DNA of 64,000 bases from Nonomuraea rubra (GTDB lineage Bacteria; Actinomycetota; Actinomycetes; Streptosporangiales; Streptosporangiaceae): assembly GCF_014207985.1 (NCBI RefSeq), contig NZ_JACHMI010000001.1, positions 8,849,001-8,913,000 on the forward strand. Direction: 5' to 3'. This document shows, in pieces, positions 37,489-46,251 of the stretch. The translations under genes and the position numbers were made by a program. The number at the start of each line of letters is the position of its first letter. Position 1 is the stretch's first letter. The notes below the pieces were generated by a model that saw only the letters and a program-made list of their open reading frames with translations, was not told the DNA's origin and did not search any database.

Positions 37489-39115
37489 GGCTCTGGCCCG
37501 TAATCGGTGGTGGCGTTGAGTGATCTTCACGGCAGCAGGATGCGGTGGCGCAGAAGGTCGAACCCGGCGCGGCCGTGCATCTGGCGCATGATCCTCTTCG
37601 TGCGGGTGTTGACGCCTTCGGTTCGGCCGTTGTGGTGCGGGAGGGTGAGGGCGGCGTTCACGGCGTCGCGATCGAGTTCGATGCCGTTGGCGAAGCCGTG
37701 CAGGTGCGGCAGATCAGCGGCTCGGAGGGTGGCGATCCAGGCGGTGAGCTTGGCGTCGTTGCCGTCGGCCGGGGTGAGGAGCTCGGCGAAGCTGCGGACA
37801 TGGCGGGCGAGTTCGGCCAGTTCGGGGCAGGCGGCTGTGAGCTCCTGCACCAGCTGGGTGTCGCTATCACGCAGCCGGTCGGGGTGGGTGAGCAGGAGAC
37901 GGGCCAAGCGGCGCGGCGTGATGACGGGCCGCTCTCCTTCGGCTCGGCCCTGGGTGATGTAGCGGTAGAGCAGGTTGAGGCTGCCGGTGTAGCCGAGCAC
38001 TTTGATCTCTCGAAACAGCTGCTGGACGGCAACGGCCGGATCGGCGGCGCGCCGTTCTCGCAGGTGATCGCGGTAAGGATCGACGAGAGTGGGTCGATAG
38101 CGCGGAGCGCGGCGCAAAGCCTCGGGCTTGTGGGTGCGGGCGTAGCGCTTGACGGTGTTGAGGGACAAGTTCAACCGACGGGCGCACTCCAAGAGGCCGA
38201 CGCCCCGCTCCAGCAGGTCGTGGATCTTCTGCCAACGCTCACGGGTAGTCTGTTCATGGACGCCGGCGGGCCGCGACGGGTTAACCGTGGCCCAGCAGGC
38301 GCTGTGGGAGCGAACCTCAGCAAGGGTCTTGTCGCAGAAATTCGCCCACAGGTGCCACCTGTCCCCGACCTGCACTGCATCCGGCAGAGCGCGTCGAACC
38401 GCCTCACCGTACGCGCCCGACCCGTCGCGGCAGACGATCTCGACCCCAGGGTGGGATCGCAGCCACGTCTCCAGCACATCGGCACCGCGGCCGGGCAGGA
38501 CATCGATCCGCTCGCCGGTCTCGGCGTCGATCAGGATGGTGGCATAACGGTGCCGGCGCTTGAGCGCGAAGTCATCGACACCCAGCACGCGCGGGATCCG
38601 CAGCGCCGGCAGCGGCAGCCGCGCCAGCAGGCGCAGCGCTGTGGACCTCGAAATCGTGACGGCCAGGACCGCCGACAGCCGCGCACCCGCCCGACCGGCC
38701 AGTTCCTTCACCACCGCGCCCAGCTGGCCGGTGAGCCTGCTCGTTCGACGCTGGTAGCGCTCGAGCAGCCCGGGCACCTGCTCACGGAACGTCTGCCGAG
38801 GGCATCCCCACGCCGGGCAGACCAGACGCCGTACCTGTAGCGACACCACCACCCGCCGCCCGTCGACCGGGACATCCGTGACCGTCCGGCTCACGTAGCC
38901 GTGCACCCGACCGCTCAGCGCCCCGCACACCGGGCACGGCACCGGCTCGTCGCGAGTACGGGCCATGACCCGAATGAGGTCGTCCTCGTCCTCTACTGCC
39001 TCGATGACCAGGGCAGACAGCCCCGCAAATACCACACCCACAAGATCGTCGATCTTCAGCACGGCCCAGCCTGGCAGGGATCACTCAGTGCCACCACCGA
39101 TTACGGGCCAGAGCC
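37489..39115 (-). mobile_element. ISL3-family element, intact, with 8-bp target duplication
   Basis: Inverted repeats of 37 bases (37489-37525 and 39079-39115, starting GGCTCTGGCCCGTAATCGG) frame a single intact gene. The 8 bases GTTAGTTT occur directly on both sides (37481-37488 and 39116-39123), the expected ISL3 target duplication. The insertion is therefore recent and clean compared with neighbouring elements. Confidence 0.92.
37527..39062 (-). CDS. ISL3-family transposase
   Basis: A full 511-residue transposase with no frameshift. It begins with the ISL3 zinc-finger region (PCPVCGALSGRVHGYVSR, then LVCPAWGC), followed by the first DDE Asp in GVDDFALKRRHRYATIL, the second in VCRDGSGAYGEAV, a linker with an HTH-like helix (ECARRLNLSLNTVKRYAR), and the Glu region NGRTEGVNTRTKRIMRQMHG. 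It moves its own element by DDE cut-and-paste chemistry. It lies within perfect terminal repeats and an 8-bp duplication, so it may be active. It is unrelated in detail to the decayed ISL3 copy at 20.5 kb. Confidence 0.92.
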   Translation of the reverse strand: MLKIDDLVGVVFAGLSALVIEAVEDEDDLIRVMARTRDEPVPCPVCGALSGRVHGYVSRTVTDVPVDGRRVVVSLQVRRLVCPAWGCPRQTFREQVPGLLERYQRRTSRLTGQLGAVVKELAGRAGARLSAVLAVTISRSTALRLLARLPLPALRIPRVLGVDDFALKRRHRYATILIDAETGERIDVLPGRGADVLETWLRSHPGVEIVCRDGSGAYGEAVRRALPDAVQVGDRWHLWANFCDKTLAEVRSHSACWATVNPSRPAGVHEQTTRERWQKIHDLLERGVGLLECARRLNLSLNTVKRYARTHKPEALRRAPRYRPTLVDPYRDHLRERRAADPAVAVQQLFREIKVLGYTGSLNLLYRYITQGRAEGERPVITPRRLARLLLTHPDRLRDSDTQLVQELTAACPELAELARHVRSFAELLTPADGNDAKLTAWIATLRAADLPHLHGFANGIELDRDAVNAALTLPHHNGRTEGVNTRTKRIMRQMHGRAGFDLLRHRILLP

Positions 39116-39122
39116 GTTAGTT

Positions 39123-40094
39123 TTACAGTCCCGTCTGCGGCAGCAGCACGGTGCCGGTCGGAAAGTGCACCGGGTCCTTGCTGAAGAACTGCTTGGCCTT
39201 CTGCCACGCCGTACCCACCGCCGTGGAGACCCGTCCCCGCCTGCGGCCATCGCCCCGCGCAGCCCCGCCCCCCCGCACCGCCGTCGCGCCCGCCGGGATC
39301 CCGGCCCGGAACAGCCCCATCGCGGTGCCGCGTCCGGCCCGCACCCCCGCCGCCAGCCCGCCCAGCACCGCGACCGCCTTGCCGCCCTGGGCCAGCAACC
39401 CGACCTGACGGCCGCCTGGGATCACCCCGATCCCGTCCAGGACGACCTGCCCCAGGCTCGCCTTGCCCTGCCGGTACTTGTGCAGCGTGTCGGCGAACAC
39501 CACCGCCCCGGCCATCACCGCCGCCCCGAGCAGGATCGCCCCCGCCAGCCCGCCGGTGCCGATGATCAGCACCGCGATCCCGGCCACCATCGCCACGTTG
39601 CGGGCCAGGTTCACGAAGTCGTCCCAGGACCGGAACGGCGTGCTGACCGTGTCCCACGCCTTATCCAGCCACGACTTGTTCTGGATCCCGCTGCCTTCCA
39701 GCGCCCGCTCGATCTCCTCGACCGCCCGCGACTCCGCGTCCCCCCGCAGCCCAGCGGCTTCGTCGGCGATCCGCCGCGCCCGGCCCCGGTCGGCCTCGGC
39801 GTTCTGCGTCCGCGCCACGGCGGGCCGTACCGCCGCCTGGACAGCCGGATCGGCGGCGCTGACCGACGTCTCCACCTTGGCCAGACTGCCCGACGCGGCC
39901 GAAGCCGGCAGTTGCGCCCGTACCTCGCGCAGCGCGCCCTGATACTGCTCCTCCGCCGCCTGCCCCTGCCGCAACGCGCTACCGGCCTACGTCTTCGCCT
40001 GCTCCAACAGCCGCGTCGCCAGCGCCCGCACCTGGACCGGATCCCCCGGAGCAGGATCGCCCGCCAGCCCGAGAGTCTCCCAACCACCCGGCAT
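39123..40094 (-). pseudogene. N-terminal stump of an RHS-type polymorphic toxin
   Basis: From ATG 40094 the frame reads MPGGWETLGLAGDPAPGDPV and LATRLLEQAKT, then an in-frame TAG (39987-39989), then AGSALRQGQAAEEQYQGALR and a helical region with hydrophobic helices (MVAGIAVLIIGTGGLAGAIL). It ends KDPVHFPTGTVLLPQTGL. Actinomycete RHS proteins typically reach D-P-V-x-x-x-T-G-x-V-x-L-P-Q-T-D at the start of the DUF6531/RHS region after such a WXG-like N-terminus. Here the frame stops at TAA 39123-39125, at the edge of the insertion cluster. So the gene has lost its RHS repeats and toxin tip, and has an early stop as well. The missing part is not in this window. Confidence 0.7.
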
Positions 40095-40521
40095 GTGATC
40101 ACCCCGCCTGCCCGACCCCGGATGAGGTTCCGCGGGGCTGTACGCAACCGGCCGAGCCCGCAGTTCAACGATCAAGCCCGAACGGTATGAATCGGCTCCG
40201 CCCCCTCGTCCTTCCCCTGACTGCCGAATGCGCTGACGTGTGGCTGCTCGCAAGTTGCTCGTACGTGTTGGATTTCCGCGGCTTTCGGGCATCCATGCCA
40301 CATGTGTAACCCCCGGCAGCACCGACCCGCCGCACGCGAGACAGGGACAAATGGCGCATCATGCCGAATGGTCAAGAACGCATGGTTGCTCGGCGGTTGC
40401 TCGCGGGTAGGCGATACAGCACGGCACGCGTCGGCACAGACCGACACGACCACGGGGATAATCCCGGTCACGACGATACAAAACAGCACTCGGTGACACT
40501 GAGCGACATCAACCGAGGATT

Positions 40522-40566
40522 CTCATAATCCGTGGGTCGTGGGTTCAAGTCCCACCCGCCCTACCA
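40522..40566 (+). other. tRNA 3'-half, candidate attachment-site core
   Basis: Forty-five bases match the 3' half of a tRNA with CAT anticodon: loop CTCATAA, right anticodon-stem TCCGT, T-arm GTGGG-TTCAAGT-CCCAC, acceptor strand CCGCCCT, then ACCA. The 5' half (acceptor AGGGCGG and a D arm) is not present to the left; the bases there do not pair. Homology beginning at the anticodon loop is the usual attP core of actinomycete integrative elements using a tRNA target. An integrase fragment lies immediately to the right. Confidence 0.65.
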
Positions 40567-40612
40567 CGCCGACCTGCGGCTTTACCCGAATCCGTAGTCG
40601 CATCATCTGATC

Positions 40613-40631
40613 GTGAGTCACGGTGAGTCAC
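40613..40631 (+). repeat. Tandem GTGAGTCAC repeats next to the attachment core
   Basis: Two direct copies of GTGAGTCAC (40613-40621 and 40623-40631), spaced 10 bases start to start, lie between the tRNA core and the integrase coding sequence and overlap its stop. Their position fits integrase arm-type or excisionase binding sites. The role is inferred. Confidence 0.5.
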
Positions 40632-40983
40632 GCCCCTCCCGACGCTTGCCGATCTTCCGGTTGGTCGCCCGGACCGCCTTCAGCACCAGCCGCGCCGTCG
40701 CGCGGGCGCTGTCGTGATACAGCTGCGGCAGCACCGAGACGTAGGTATCGACGGTCAACACGATGCCGGCATGCCCCAGCGTGCCCTGCACCACCTTCAA
40801 CTCCGTCCCCGACGCCAGCGCCAACGTCGCAGCTCCATGGCGCAGGTCGTGCAACCGCACCGGCGGCAGCCCGCTCGCACTCACCAGCTTGTGGAAGCGG
40901 TGCGTGAGATGGCCCGGCTGCACCGGCGCTCCGCCGCCCAGGGTGAACATCGGGCCGGTCGATGACCACCGCTCCCCCGGCAC
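40618..40983 (-). pseudogene. Tyrosine recombinase (integrase), C-terminal fragment
   Basis: The frame reads HLTHRFHKLVSASGLPPVRL, then HDLRHGAATLALASGTELKV, LGHAGIVLTVDTYVSVLP. The H-x-x-R box (HDLRHG), the L-G-H and the catalytic Tyr (DTYVS) are all present, so this is the catalytic end of a phage/ICE-type tyrosine recombinase. The N-terminal arm- and core-binding domains and the first catalytic Arg are missing upstream of about 41000. It points toward the tRNA-derived core, the usual integrase-attP arrangement. Confidence 0.82.
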
Positions 40984-41061
40984 GTGCGGGCGTCGGGTTC
41001 GGGCGGTGTTGTCGCCGACCAGCTCTCACTCGTCAAAACCTCTCCCGACACGCCACCGCCT

Positions 41062-41268
41062 CCGGGACGTTACGAGGCGGAGACCGCCCCGGCGGTGTGT
41101 CAGGGCACGATCGACACGAACTGGTCCGGATTCTCCGGCAGCGGGTTCTGCAACGGCAACAACGCGGCCGGTGCTTACGCGCAGTTCACGGTGAACGCCT
41201 CGGCGGCCGGTACGGCAACGCTGGGGATCCGGTTCGTCGGCTATCTCGACGTCGGCGCCGCTGCATAA
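41062..41268 (+). pseudogene. CBM6/35-like carbohydrate-binding module fragment
   Basis: The frame reads RYEAETAPAVCQGTIDTNWS, SGFCNGNNAAGAYAQFTVNA, GTATLGIRFVG and stops at 41268. Y-E-A-E, the Cys pair, the Gly-Ala-Tyr and the T-A-T-L-x-x-R strand are the pattern of CBM6/35 modules in actinomycete glycoside hydrolases. Only part of one module remains; the 5' part of the gene is replaced by the integrase fragment. A frame upstream to 40984 is open but not related. Confidence 0.6.
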
Positions 41269-41279
41269 CCCCACAACCC

Positions 41280-41312
41280 GGCGCAGGCAGACCGTACGGC
41301 TCTGCCTGCGCC
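41280..41312 (+). terminator. Strong hairpin after the CBM fragment
   Basis: GGCGCAGGCAG (41280-41290) and CTGCCTGCGCC (41302-41312) form a perfect 11-base GC-rich stem with an 11-base loop, starting 12 bases after the stop of the CBM fragment. No T tract follows. It is probably the original terminator of the truncated hydrolase gene. Confidence 0.6.
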
Positions 41313-41493
41313 GTCTGGCATGGAACCGGTGCTCCGAGGTCGCCTTCGGTCAGTGATCGACGAGCTGGGTTACAGGCCGGCACTGGAGCGCACGGCAACT
41401 GCGTACCGGTTCCAGCGGATTGGTCGCACTCGGCAGGCCACGTCCACGGACGTGGTGTATGAATCGATCTTCGCGTGATCCTGTTTCTGCAGG

Positions 41494-41966
41494 TTAAGCG
41501 GTAAGTGTGTGCGGAAGTGGATTTGGGGTCGGTGTGTCGCCGGTGATCAGCCGGACGCGGGCTTTGGCGAGGATGTCCAGGCCCATGTAGCGGCGGGCTT
41601 CGGTCCATTCGTCGGTCTGTTCGGCCAGCACCGCGCCGACCAGCCGGATGATCGAGGGCCGGTCGGGGAAGATGCCCACCACGTCGGTGCGGCGGCGGAT
41701 CTCTTTGTTCAACCGTTCCTGCGGATTGTTCGACCAGATCTGCCGCCAGGTCTCACGCGGGAAGGCAGCGAAGGCGAGCAGGTCCTCGCGGGCGGCGTCC
41801 AGATGTTCACATGCGGCCGGATACTTCGCCTCCAGGGCGTCGATGACCCAGGCGTGCTGGGCGCGAACTTGCTCGGCGGCAGGCTGGTCGAAGATGGTGC
41901 GCACCAGGGTGGCCACCCACGGCTGGGCCGACTTGGGCACGGTGGTGAGCAGATTGCGCAGGTAGT
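41494..41966 (-). pseudogene. IS256 transposase B, C-terminal half
   Basis: The frame gives LHYLRNLLTTVPKSAQPWVA, then WRQIWSNNPQERLNKEIRRR and the tail ending HTLTA. The catalytic Glu lies in NPQERLNKEIRRRTDVVGIF. The left-hand half of a perfectly reconstructable gene: joining 44906-44135 to 41963-41494 gives 1242 bases, or 413 codons plus stop, with R-T-H-Y-L-R-N-L across the join. Confidence 0.88.
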
Positions 41967-44134
41967 GGAGCCGTAAAAAATCAAGGTGTCGATTCTGTGA
42001 CTGCTGGGTTGTCGTCGTGTGGTGTGAGGGCGTTCAGGAGCGCGTCGGCGCTGGAGTAGCGGGTTGCGGCTCGGGTGACGGTGTAGTCGGTCTCCTCCAG
42101 CAGCGGGCGGACCCAGATCTGCGCGTTTCCGATGGTTCGCCGGCTCACCTGAAACAGCTCGGCCACGACTTGCCAGGTGCAGACCTTGCGCATGCCAAGG
42201 ATGACCGCCAGGACGCGCTCGGCGTCGGTGATCTTCTCCTGGAAGATGCCTCCACGAGCGCTGGCCTGCCGGTCACCGCCGCGCTGGCGATGCTTGCGCT
42301 GCTCGGCCTCGGCGGCCTGCCGCAGCGACAGGCGCTCGGTCAGCGCGGCCAGTTCCGGGCGGCTCATCCCGGTCAGTGCCGGATCGGCGAGCAGCGCCAG
42401 CCGGTTCGGCCGTGCCGGGACGGTGTTGCTGTCCAGGAAGTCGCGCAGCGCACCGGCGCTGGTGAAGCGCAGCACGGTGGGCTTGATCGTGAGTTTGCGG
42501 GCGGCCAGGAGCTTGCCGGTCTCGGTGATCGCCTGACCGATCGGCGGCTGGCTGATCTCGAGCATCTCCGACAGGACGCGCTGGGAGCAGATCTGGCGGA
42601 GATAGACAATGGCGATCAGGGTCTTGTCGGCGTCGGTGAGCAGGGGGCGTCCGTGGTTAGCCTTGGCCTGCCGGCGTGGGCCACCACGGATTTCGAAGTT
42701 GCGCTGCTCGGCCAGGGCCGCCTGACCCGGAGCCAGGCATGCGGCCAGCTCGTTCAGCTCCTGGCGGCTCATCCCAGTCAGCCGGGGATCGGCCAGAGCA
42801 TGCAGGCTTTCGGACCGGATGCGCGCCTGGTCATCGCATGGGGACAGGGGCGGGTGGCCGTCTGCCGGGCTGATTGTGTAGTTCCAGGCGCCGCGCTCGG
42901 TATGCGGGACGATGGGCAGCATGCTCATCCGCTCGGCCGACACCGACACGCCCAGCGGGTAGGCGTTGGTGTCCAGTTCGGCCGTGACGGTCAGCCCGGT
43001 GTGGGTGCGGGTCGCGGCGATGCTGTTGACCACGACCTCGTGGCTGGTCAGCGGCCTGCCGCGCCAGTTCATGGTGATGTGCGAGAACAGCCGGTGCTCT
43101 ATCTTGTTCCACTTGCTGGTGCTCGGCGGGAAGTGGCAGACGGTCACCGTCAGCCCGGTCTCGGCGGCGAAGCCAGCCAGCTCGGCCTTCCATAACCGGA
43201 AGCGATAGCTGTTGGAGCCTCCGCAGTCCGCCGTGATGAGCAGCCGGTTCGCGTTCGGGTAGTCCAGGCTGCCGCGGCCGCGCCACCAGCGCCGGATCGA
43301 TTCCACCGCGAACGCCGAGGTGTCGTGGTCGATCCCGACGTTCACCCAGCCCGTGTTGCGGGCCATGTCGTAGATTCCGTACGGGATCGCGTGCGGCACG
43401 TGCGGACCGGTGAAGAAGAAGCTGTGGTCCTCAACCCGGACCGGGTCGCCCTTGGGCCTCCATTGTCGGCCGGGGTTCGGCAGATCGCCCAGATACTCCT
43501 TCTTCTTCGTGTCCACGCTGATCACCGGCTCACCGTCCGCCTGATGAGCCTTGACCTGCTCGTTGATGTAACGAAATTGCGCGTCCCGGTCCGGATGCTG
43601 CTTGCCTTCCAGCGTCTTGGCATTGGCCTGCAAACTGAAGCCTTGGTCCTTCAACAGCCGGCCCACCGTCGGAGCCGAGACCGGACGGCCCTGCCGGGTC
43701 AGTTCCTGGGCCAGATCACGCAGCGACCTGGTAGTCCAGCGCAGCGGCGAGGCCGGATCCCCGCGCTCATCCGGCTCCACCAGCGCCAGCAGTGCCAGCA
43801 CCAGATCCGGGTCCTGAGCTTCAGCCGTCTTGCGACCGCCACCACGACGACGGACACGGCCATCCGGCAGCGGATCCTCACCGGCCTCCAGCTCGAACAC
43901 GCCGGCACGGACCGTCGTTTCGGACACTCTGGCCACTGCCGCCACCGCCCGCACCCCACCATGTCCGAGCAGCCGAGCCTCCTGGCCCATCACCAGACGC
44001 CGCTGCCGCTCGTTCAAATGCGGAAACAGCACCCTGAACCGCAAGGAAAGCTGATCGCGGACTTCGTCCGGTATGCCCATACCAGGCCAACGAGTTCAAG
44101 ATCGAAAAGCAACGCCTTATTTCTTGACGGCTCC
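41967..44134 (-). mobile_element. ISAzo13-family element nested in IS256 B
   Basis: The ends are inverted copies starting GGAGCCGT (41967) and ending ACGGCTCC (44134). The three bases AGT repeat directly on each side (41964-41966 and 44135-44137), the target duplication. Removing the element and one AGT restores the interrupted IS256 frame exactly. Confidence 0.88.
41981..44080 (-). CDS. ISAzo13-family transposase
   Basis: A full 699-residue protein. The N-terminal HTH region (HGGVRAVAAVARVSETTVRA) is followed by LKDQGFSLQANAKTLEGKQH, VISVDTKKKEYLGD, then GIYDMARNTGWVNVGIDHDT, ITADCGGSNSYRFRLWK and HFPPSTSKWNKIEHRLFS. D of SVDTKKKE, D of TADCGG and E of WNKIEHR are the expected DDE triad. 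Residues 450-699 contain two similar helical segments (RLTGMSRQELNELAACLAPG and TGMSRPELAALTERLSLRQA) with HTH-like stretches that look like duplicated C-terminal extensions. It is intact and nested in an IS256 gene, so it was among the later arrivals here. Confidence 0.9.
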   Translation of the reverse strand: MGIPDEVRDQLSLRFRVLFPHLNERQRRLVMGQEARLLGHGGVRAVAAVARVSETTVRAGVFELEAGEDPLPDGRVRRRGGGRKTAEAQDPDLVLALLALVEPDERGDPASPLRWTTRSLRDLAQELTRQGRPVSAPTVGRLLKDQGFSLQANAKTLEGKQHPDRDAQFRYINEQVKAHQADGEPVISVDTKKKEYLGDLPNPGRQWRPKGDPVRVEDHSFFFTGPHVPHAIPYGIYDMARNTGWVNVGIDHDTSAFAVESIRRWWRGRGSLDYPNANRLLITADCGGSNSYRFRLWKAELAGFAAETGLTVTVCHFPPSTSKWNKIEHRLFSHITMNWRGRPLTSHEVVVNSIAATRTHTGLTVTAELDTNAYPLGVSVSAERMSMLPIVPHTERGAWNYTISPADGHPPLSPCDDQARIRSESLHALADPRLTGMSRQELNELAACLAPGQAALAEQRNFEIRGGPRRQAKANHGRPLLTDADKTLIAIVYLRQICSQRVLSEMLEISQPPIGQAITETGKLLAARKLTIKPTVLRFTSAGALRDFLDSNTVPARPNRLALLADPALTGMSRPELAALTERLSLRQAAEAEQRKHRQRGGDRQASARGGIFQEKITDAERVLAVILGMRKVCTWQVVAELFQVSRRTIGNAQIWVRPLLEETDYTVTRAATRYSSADALLNALTPHDDNPAVTESTP

Positions 44135-44906
44135 AGTGGGTGCGGCAGCGCTGCCAGCACGCGCCCGGCAGGGCGGCGCCGATCGCCTCGACCAGGCCGC
44201 GGTGCGCGTCGGAGATGACCAGCTGCACCCCGGACAGGCCGCGGGCGACCAGGCCGCGCAGGAACGCCAGCCAACCGGCGCCGTCCTCGGCCGAGGTGAC
44301 CTCCAGGCCGAGCACCTCGCGCTGGCCGTTGGCGTTGACGCCGGTGGCCACCAGCGCGTGCACGTTGATCGTGCGGCCGCCCTCACGCACCTTCTGGGTC
44401 AAGGCGTCGATCCAGACGAAGGTGTACGGGCCGGCGTCCAGGGCGCGTGTGCGGAAGGCTTCGACCTGCTCATCCAGCACCTTGGCCATCTGCGAGACCT
44501 GGCTCTTGGAGATGTGCTTGATGCCGAGCTGCTCGACCAGCTTGTCCACCCGCCGGGTGGAGACGCCGAGCAGGTAGCTGGTGGCCACCACGCTGATCAG
44601 CGCCTGCTCGGCCCGCCGCCGTCGCTCCAGCAGCCAGTCCGGGTAGTACGAGCCCGAGCGCAGCTTCGGAATCGCCAGCTCGATCGTGCCCGCCCGGGTG
44701 TCCCACTCGCGCGCCCGGTAGCCGTTACGGGAGTTGGTCCGCTCGTCGCTGCGCTGCCCGTAGGCGGCCCCGCACAGGCTGTCGGCCTCGGCCGACATCA
44801 ACGTCTCGGCCATGGTCTTCACCATGGATCGCAACAGATCCGGGTCACCGGTCTCGATCTGCTGCGCCAGCCACCGCTCAGGCGACACACTGTTGTCCGC
44901 GGTCAT
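44135..44906 (-). pseudogene. IS256 transposase B, N-terminal half
   Basis: From the start at 44906 the frame gives SLCGAAYGQRSDERTNSRNG, then LPKLRSG-type sequence (AIPKLRSGSYYPDWLLERRR), STRRVDKLVEQLGIKHISKS and the first catalytic Asp in FVWIDALTQKV, the second in ISDAHRGLVEAI. It breaks after QRCRTH, at the ISAzo13 insertion. The rest of the frame after 44135 is element sequence and not part of the protein. Confidence 0.88.
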
Positions 44907-45153
44907 CGCCGTTCTCCTTCTTGGAATCGTTGCTACGAAGGATCACGCGATGACCGTTCTCATTTCACGACGCCACACCTGCTGACCAGGTCAAACTCGT
45001 ACACCACTTCCGCGGACGCAACCCACTCGGCATGCCTGACCTGCGCGAGCCGTACTTCGCCGAGTTCGCCTCCGCGTTCTTCACATCGGCTCAACCATTC
45101 TCGCGACGTCTGGTATGGATCGTGGCGAGATCGGCCCAGAAGGGGTGCCATCC

Positions 45154-46075
45154 GTGTCCTTCCTCCTCATGAAACTTTCGGCCCTCGCTCTCTTACTGCT
45201 CGGCGTGCTCGCCGCTCCGGTGACCGTCACCAACGGCACGCAGTTCCGCGACACCGCCGGGAACGTCCTACACGCGCACGGCGGTGGCGTGTTGAAGGTG
45301 GGCGGCTACTATTACTGGTTCGGCGAGCACCGCAATCCCGACAACACCTTCCGCGCCGTCTCGGTCTATCGATCCACGGACCTGCTGACCTGGGAGTTCC
45401 GCAACAACGTCCTCACCCAGTCGTCGCACGCCGAGCTCAACGTCGCCAACATCGAGCGGCCGAAGGTCATCTACAACAGCGCGACCGGCCGCTACGTCAT
45501 GTGGATGCACAAGGAGAACGGCTCGAACTACAGCGAGGCGCGCGCCGCCGTGGCCTCCTCGGCGACCGTGGACGGGTCCCTACACCTATCACGGCAGCTT
45601 CCGCCCGCTGGGCCACATGTCGCGCGACATCACGCTCTACAACGACAACGGCACCGCCTACATGATCTCGGCGGCGGACGAGACCCACGACCTGCACATC
45701 TACCGGCTGACGGCGGACTATCTGAACGTCAGCACGCTGGTGGGCAACTTCTGGAACGACGCCCACCGCGAGGCCCCGGCGATGTTCAAGCGAGGCGACA
45801 TCTACTTCCTGCTGACGTCCGGGGCGACGGGGTGGAACCCGAACCAGGCGAAGTACGCGACCGCGTCGAGCATCTCCGGCCCGTGGACGGGCTGGACCAA
45901 CGTCGGCGACGGCACGACGTACAACTCCCAGCCCGCTTTCGTGCTGCCCGTCCAGGGCTCGGCGACCACGAGCTACCTGTACATGGGTGACCGCTGGGCC
46001 GGTGCGTGGGGCGGGCCGGTGAACGATTCGCAGTACGTCTGGCTGCACATCGCGTTCCCCTCGGCAACCAGCATT
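45154..46075 (+). pseudogene. GH43-like secreted glycoside hydrolase, frameshifted and truncated
   Basis: Starts at GTG 45154 (AGAAGGGGTG upstream) with signal peptide MKLSALALLLLGVLAAPVTV. The start reads QFRDTAGNVLHAHGGGVLKV, then YYYWFGEHRNPD and ERPKVIYNSATGRYVMWMH, the bladed-propeller pattern of GH43 exo-galactanase-type enzymes, with Asp and the E-R-P-K-V strand. Near 45575 a one-base indel shifts to GPYTYHGSFRPLGHMSRDI, then GDIYFLLTSGATGWNPNQ and DRWAGAW. After DSQYVWLHIAFPSATSI (about 46075) the family-like sequence ends before the usual C-terminal Trp strand. So it is broken twice. It lies next to the sugar-type transport locus. Confidence 0.75.
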
Positions 46076-46251
46076 GGTCGCGCACGGCCGTCCGACGCCC
46101 GTCTCGACGTGACGCGGCTCCGCGGTACGGCCCAGCCGGCGAGCTGTCCACGGCGGCAGCATCGCGGATTCACTCATTCCGAACGGCGGTTGGGGCGTGC
46201 GCACCGCCGTCTTCCCGTCGGAGCAAGTCAACAGGATGCCGAGCTTGACGC

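Larger units (their letters stand above)
41471..44950 (-). mobile_element. IS256-family element B, split by a nested ISAzo13 element
   Basis: Terminal repeats TCGCGTGATCCT (41471-41482) and AGGATCACGCGA (44939-44950) are perfect 12-base inverted copies and frame both halves of an IS256 transposase. The middle (41967-44134) is a foreign ISAzo13 element. No target duplication of the IS256 unit is evident in the immediate flanks. Confidence 0.75.

Noticed and set aside
37545..38840. Plus-strand open frame of 431 codons over the ISL3 transposase
   Set aside because: Antisense shadow of an intact transposase.
40480..40566. Intact tRNA gene with CAT anticodon
   Set aside because: The left half cannot form the acceptor, D or anticodon stems; only the 3' half is present.
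42017..43195. Plus-strand open frame of 392 codons over the ISAzo13 transposase
   Set aside because: Antisense shadow; no start signals or domain.
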